Source: JBMNQH01 sp050944035 (lineage in GTDB: Bacteria > Bacillota > Clostridia > Oscillospirales > Oscillospiraceae). From it: 64,000 nt of DNA. The position numbers and the translations under genes were made by a program. The stretch spans positions 1-64,000 of the forward strand of contig JBMNQH010000003.1 in NCBI GenBank assembly GCA_050944035.1, in the 5' to 3' direction. Below, piece by piece: positions 60,448 to 64,000 of this stretch. Below the pieces are notes generated by a model, which saw nothing but the letters and a program-made list of their open reading frames with translations, had not been told where the DNA came from and did not search any database. Position 1 is the stretch's first letter. Each line of letters begins with the position of its first letter.

Positions 60448-61155
60448 ATGGCTTTATTGACATTTGAACAGGTTACCGTCGGCTACGACGGAACACCCGT
60501 GCTTTCTGACGTCTCCTTCTCTGTCAATGCCGGAGAGTATCTCTGTATCGTTGGGGAAAACGGTTCAGGCAAAAGCTCTCTGATGAAAGCCATGCTCGGC
60601 CTGATTCGTCCCTATGCCGGACACATCACGATGGGGGACGGTTTGCGGCAGAATGAAATTGGCTATCTTCCCCAGCAGACCGAAACGCAGCGTGATTTTC
60701 CCGCTTCGGTTATGGAAGTTGTTTTGTCCGGCACCTTAAACCGTCCCGGATTTCACCCTTTCTACAGCAAAGCAGATAAGCAACTTGCAGCCCAGAATTT
60801 GAAGCTGCTCGATCTCGAACCGTTTGCAACCCACTGTTATCACGATTTGTCCGGCGGCCAGCAACAGCGTGTTCTGCTTGCGCGGGCACTTTGTGCCACA
60901 AAGAAACTCCTGTTATTGGACGAACCGGTATCCGGTCTTGATCCTCTCGTCACAACGGAGCTTTACCGCATTATTCACGAGCTGAATCGATCCCATGGAT
61001 TAACTGTTATTATGGTCACCCATGATATTTCCGCGGCGGTTTCAGAGGCGACACATATTTTACATCTCTATCACAAACCTTTGTTTTTCGGCAAAACCGA
61101 GGACTACCTCGCCAGTGATCTGGCAAAAAGTTTTTTCAGGAGACATGATCTATGA
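60448..61155 (+). CDS. znuC: Zinc ABC transporter ATP-binding protein (ZnuC-like)
   Basis: The ATPase of the transporter. The 235-aa protein has Walker A GENGSGKSS (about 36-44), Q-loop GYLPQQTE, signature LSGGQQQRVLLARAL, Walker B LLLDEPVSGLDPL and the His switch VTHDIS. It begins 1 bp after znuA and overlaps znuB by 4 bp. Confidence 0.95.
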   Translation: MALLTFEQVTVGYDGTPVLSDVSFSVNAGEYLCIVGENGSGKSSLMKAMLGLIRPYAGHITMGDGLRQNEIGYLPQQTETQRDFPASVMEVVLSGTLNRPGFHPFYSKADKQLAAQNLKLLDLEPFATHCYHDLSGGQQQRVLLARALCATKKLLLLDEPVSGLDPLVTTELYRIIHELNRSHGLTVIMVTHDISAAVSEATHILHLYHKPLFFGKTEDYLASDLAKSFFRRHDL

Positions 61156-62009
61156 CACTGGCTGACATTTTTTCAGATCCTTTTCTCACCAAAATCGTTA
61201 TCAAAGCACTGATTGTCGGCACGCTGGTGTCCCTCAGCGCTTCCATGCTGGGTGCGAGTCTGGTTTTAAAGCGTTATTCCATGATTGGGGACGGCTTGTC
61301 CCATGTCGGTTTCTTTTCTCTGGCCATTGCAACTGTGTTGGGGCTTGCAGATTACTCCATGGAACTCTCGATCCCAATCGTTATCGTTTGCGCATTTTTC
61401 ATTCTGCGTCTGCGGGAAAACAGTCATATCAAAGGCGATGCTGCCATTGCGATGCTGTCTACCGGCGCAATTGCTGTCGGCAGCCTGGTCTTTAACTTTT
61501 CCGGCACTCGTAGTACAGACATCTGCAACAGCCTGTTTGGTTCCTCCTCGATCATCACGCTGACCGATCGGGAACTGGTTATGAGTATTGTGCTCTCCAT
61601 TGCGGTTATCCTGTTGTTTGCCTTGTTTTACCATAAAATTTTTGCTGTTACCTTTGATGAAAACTTTTCCAGTGCTACTGGCATCCGCACGGATTTATAC
61701 AAATCCCTGATTGCCATCTTAACCGCTGTAACCATTGTCATCGGCATGCAGATGATGGGATCCATTATGATCTCGGCGCTGGTCATCTTCCCGGCACTGA
61801 CTGCCATGCGCGTCTGCCGCAGTTTTAAAAGCGTGGTGCTGTTTTCAACAGCACTTGCCGTGGTTTGTTTTCTCATTGGATTCTTTGTGGCCTGTCGGCT
61901 CTCGTTCCAGACTGGCGCCACGGTTGTGACTGTTCATATTTTTGTATTTCTTGTGTTTTCTGTCGGCTCGGCGCTTGCGACCCACCGCCTGATCCGAAAA
62001 CATCGTTGA
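61152..62009 (+). CDS. znuB: Zinc ABC transporter permease (ZnuB-like)
   Basis: The membrane channel of the transporter. The 285-aa ABC-3 family protein has eight or nine TM segments. Family motifs GASLVLKRYSMIGDGLSHVGF (core SMIGDGLSHVGF, near 42-53) and SALVIFPALTAMRV are present. It completes the zur-znuA-znuC-znuB operon, in which all four genes touch or overlap. Confidence 0.95.
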   Translation: MTLADIFSDPFLTKIVIKALIVGTLVSLSASMLGASLVLKRYSMIGDGLSHVGFFSLAIATVLGLADYSMELSIPIVIVCAFFILRLRENSHIKGDAAIAMLSTGAIAVGSLVFNFSGTRSTDICNSLFGSSSIITLTDRELVMSIVLSIAVILLFALFYHKIFAVTFDENFSSATGIRTDLYKSLIAILTAVTIVIGMQMMGSIMISALVIFPALTAMRVCRSFKSVVLFSTALAVVCFLIGFFVACRLSFQTGATVVTVHIFVFLVFSVGSALATHRLIRKHR

Positions 62010-62013
62010 ACAG

Positions 62014-62056
62014 AAACAGGCTGAATGTTTGATATCAAACATCCAGCCTGTTTTTT
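62014..62056. terminator. Bidirectional terminator after znuB
   Basis: A 20-bp stem with one mismatch around GATATC (centre between 62033 and 62034), A-run before and T-run after. It also ends the convergent membrane-protein gene. Confidence 0.9.
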
Positions 62057-62063
62057 AACAAAC

Positions 62064-62552
62064 TTATTCTGTGACAGAGATGCTATCCTGTTTCTCCAAA
62101 ACTTCATCAATTCTGTCTACGAAATCTTCATTGATTACGGCCATGCTTTCTACATGTATTTTACCACTGGTCATCAAAATCGTAAGGGAATCATTATGCA
62201 GTTTGATTCCGACAACATCCGAAAAGTGATATTCCCTTGTATTTCCAAGAAACGTGGTGTACTCAAATGTACTACTGGAGGTCATAGTCGTTTTCTGATT
62301 GAGCTGGCAGAGCATCGCTGCAACACCAACAAGGGATACCATAACACCCATAACGAAAACAATCCCATTCATCTTATAAAGAAAAACAACACTGAGCGCG
62401 CCGCCAATCAGGTGCAAGAAGCACCCGAAATAAAACAAAAATTTTGGGAGATAAATAACATCTTTCTCGCTGATCTTTGTAGCTCCAAACTTCATACAAA
62501 AGAATACCAAAGAGACAACAATAACAGCCAGCCATCCAATTGCAAAATACAT
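62064..62552 (-). CDS. Small membrane protein, family not certain
   Basis: A 162-aa protein with TM segments near 2-20, 33-57 and 62-83. A soluble C-terminal part (about 88-162) has alternating hydrophobic strands (TTFLGNTREYHFSDVVGIKLHN; core YHFSDVVGIKL) that look PH-like. It resembles a DUF6560-type protein, but I cannot confirm this. It lies 24 bp after the DUF1576 gene on the same strand, so they may be co-transcribed. Confidence 0.65.
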   Translation of the reverse strand: MYFAIGWLAVIVVSLVFFCMKFGATKISEKDVIYLPKFLFYFGCFLHLIGGALSVVFLYKMNGIVFVMGVMVSLVGVAAMLCQLNQKTTMTSSSTFEYTTFLGNTREYHFSDVVGIKLHNDSLTILMTSGKIHVESMAVINEDFVDRIDEVLEKQDSISVTE

Positions 62553-62576
62553 AACTGCACCTTCACATTTTATCCA

Positions 62577-63989
62577 CTAAAATTCATCAATCTCCTGAAC
62601 CTGATAATGCTCCAGAATCGGAACCAGCAGCAGTGCCGTCAGGCCCGCCGTCAGACCGCCATTGTAGAGCACAAAGCCGCCGTGCATGGCTGCGGTCGAT
62701 GTACAAAGCACTGCGTCCAGAAATCCTGCTGCGATGCCGTATTTCCAGCCGTACTTACTGGTAATGGGACAAAGGCCTGTGGCAAAGGCAAATCCGTTGA
62801 TATAGCCCTGCGTGGAAAGACTCCAGACCGGATCCAGTCCCGCAATCGCGCTGATTCCGCGCACCACCGCAAACAGCAGGGCATACCCCACCATAATCGG
62901 CCAGACATTTCGCGGGTGTTGCCCAATGGCTGAAAACGTAATTGCTGCAATGACAACACCGGTGGTCGGTCCGGTAAAGCCTGCACCATCGGTAAACAGA
63001 ACAATTCCGTTCATATAGGCTAAAATAAACAGACCATAGATGCCGATGTTTATAAGAACAATGGGCATACCAAAGGTTTCAGACAGATCCATGTTGTAGC
63101 CGCTGCACCGGAACAGTGCACCATAGCCCTTAAAACTCTTGTTGTTCAGCAAAAAGCCCCAAAGAATACACAGCAGAAATACAATGACAAAGAACGTATC
63201 CACAGGCAACAGATAGGAACAACCAAACGATTCATACAGCGGATTTTCCACGACTGTAGGCGTTGGCGATGTAATGCCAAAGGTTTTATAAAGCAGTGCA
63301 TAGATAAACATTCCTGTCAGACCGATTCCCAAACCGGCTTTATAGAGATTCAAACTTTTATGCATTTTTCCTGTACCCGGAACCATGGCCGGAACCAGAA
63401 AACCGATCACCACGCTCAGGATCACGGTCAACAAAATGCCCTGCCACGTTATCTGTACACTGCCGAACACGAAAGCATCTCCCAGCGTATAACGGAACAG
63501 CAGTTCACTGACCAGAGGGCCCATTGAGGTCGCAAACATTGCAAAATGCAGATTGTCTCCAATGTCCTCGTGCAGCACTTTACAATAGAGCAGAACACCA
63601 AGGAAGCAGGGCCACATATTCAGCAGATTCAAACCATAAAAGCAGTGTGCAATGACCAAAAAATATCCGGCAAGTGTCGTTCCAGTGGCTTTGCGGCGCA
63701 CCAAAATCATAATTGCGGCAATCGAAAGCCCACACAAGCCACCGTTCAACATGGCACTGCCAAACCCGCCAAGACGATAATAGTCTGTGACCAGAGGACA
63801 TGGGGAAATTAAAATTTTCCAGAAATTTTTAAATACTTCCCCATATTCTCCAGTCACAGCGGCGCCAATTGGCGCTGCAATCAGCATGGCAATGGAACAA
63901 AACAGGCAAAACAGTTTAATCACTCGGCTGTTGCTGTGCCATTTATAATTCGTATCAGACGCTCCATACGTCAAATCGATCTCATCCAT
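62577..63989 (-). CDS. DUF1576 polytopic membrane protein
   Basis: A 470-aa protein with about twelve TM segments. The overall pattern, with GGFGSAMLNGGLCGL near residues 74-88, GFAFATGLCPITSKYG, and HGGFVLYNGGLTAGLTA near the C-terminus, fits the DUF1576 family of clostridial membrane proteins; the function is unknown. The two Gly-rich NGG motifs suggest an internal duplication. The start is ATG 63989, 11 bases from the window edge; a ribosome site cannot be checked well. Confidence 0.8.
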   Translation of the reverse strand: MDEIDLTYGASDTNYKWHSNSRVIKLFCLFCSIAMLIAAPIGAAVTGEYGEVFKNFWKILISPCPLVTDYYRLGGFGSAMLNGGLCGLSIAAIMILVRRKATGTTLAGYFLVIAHCFYGLNLLNMWPCFLGVLLYCKVLHEDIGDNLHFAMFATSMGPLVSELLFRYTLGDAFVFGSVQITWQGILLTVILSVVIGFLVPAMVPGTGKMHKSLNLYKAGLGIGLTGMFIYALLYKTFGITSPTPTVVENPLYESFGCSYLLPVDTFFVIVFLLCILWGFLLNNKSFKGYGALFRCSGYNMDLSETFGMPIVLINIGIYGLFILAYMNGIVLFTDGAGFTGPTTGVVIAAITFSAIGQHPRNVWPIMVGYALLFAVVRGISAIAGLDPVWSLSTQGYINGFAFATGLCPITSKYGWKYGIAAGFLDAVLCTSTAAMHGGFVLYNGGLTAGLTALLLVPILEHYQVQEIDEF

Positions 63990-64000
63990 TTGTAGTCTAC

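Overview
The window looks like a chromosomal segment of an endospore-forming, anaerobic Clostridia bacterium, most likely Oscillospirales (Ruminococcaceae/Butyricicoccaceae-like). The evidence is the 5' end of a clostridial-type 16S rRNA gene, a spore cortex-lytic enzyme (SleB), a TGS-less threonyl-tRNA synthetase behind a T-box, three T-box leaders in all, a lysine riboswitch, a twin-RCK TrkA/TrkH pair and Fe-S/ferredoxin-type proteins. I see no insertion sequence, prophage or CRISPR array; this is core chromosome with several unusual gene fusions and degenerate enzymes.

Layout. 1-14.5 kb is read mostly leftwards: 16S rRNA (5' part) with tandem promoters, sleB, T-box/thrS, an HGSNAT-type acyltransferase, ychF, and the operon gdpP-rplI-dnaB-tilS-hpt-ftsH-ychF, preceded by a small alarmone synthetase. 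15.4-20.5 kb is read rightwards: a sugar-phosphate nucleotidyltransferase, a polar amino-acid ABC transporter (with a striking 14-bp inverted-repeat operator over its promoter), a lipoprotein and a CBS-pair protein. 20.6-25.1 kb holds tRNA-Pro, a PQQ-like propeller protein, an unknown gene, two convergent paralogous XRE regulators and a rhomboid-like membrane protein without the catalytic serine motif. 25.2-33.5 kb holds metK, an RlmB-like methyltransferase, an 889-aa pseudo-P-type ATPase, an EF-G paralogue, a ferritin-like protein and rsmE. 33.6-44.6 kb holds a flavodoxin, trkAH, a DUF362 ferredoxin protein, a Gx-transporter/NusG-II pair, an FHA-SEDS fusion with its partner PBP, and an ABC-F ATPase.

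44.7-50 kb is the most interesting stretch. Two paralogous HTH-cupin-acyl-CoA ligase proteins each sit behind their own T-box. By alignment with the thrS T-box (specifier ACC, Thr) in the same window, I read specifier codons GUC (Val) and CUU (Leu). This suggests that uncharged tRNA-Val and tRNA-Leu induce branched-chain acyl-CoA ligases, as expected for making valine and leucine from isobutyrate and isovalerate by reductive carboxylation.

50.1-58.9 kb is amino-acid and carbamoyl-phosphate biosynthesis: lysine riboswitch, dapA, dapB, lysA, then carA and a 1346-aa CarB-DapF fusion. The fused epimerase domain keeps one catalytic cysteine but has alanine at the other. 59-62 kb is a zur-znuA-znuC-znuB zinc uptake operon. 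The window ends with two leftward membrane-protein genes.
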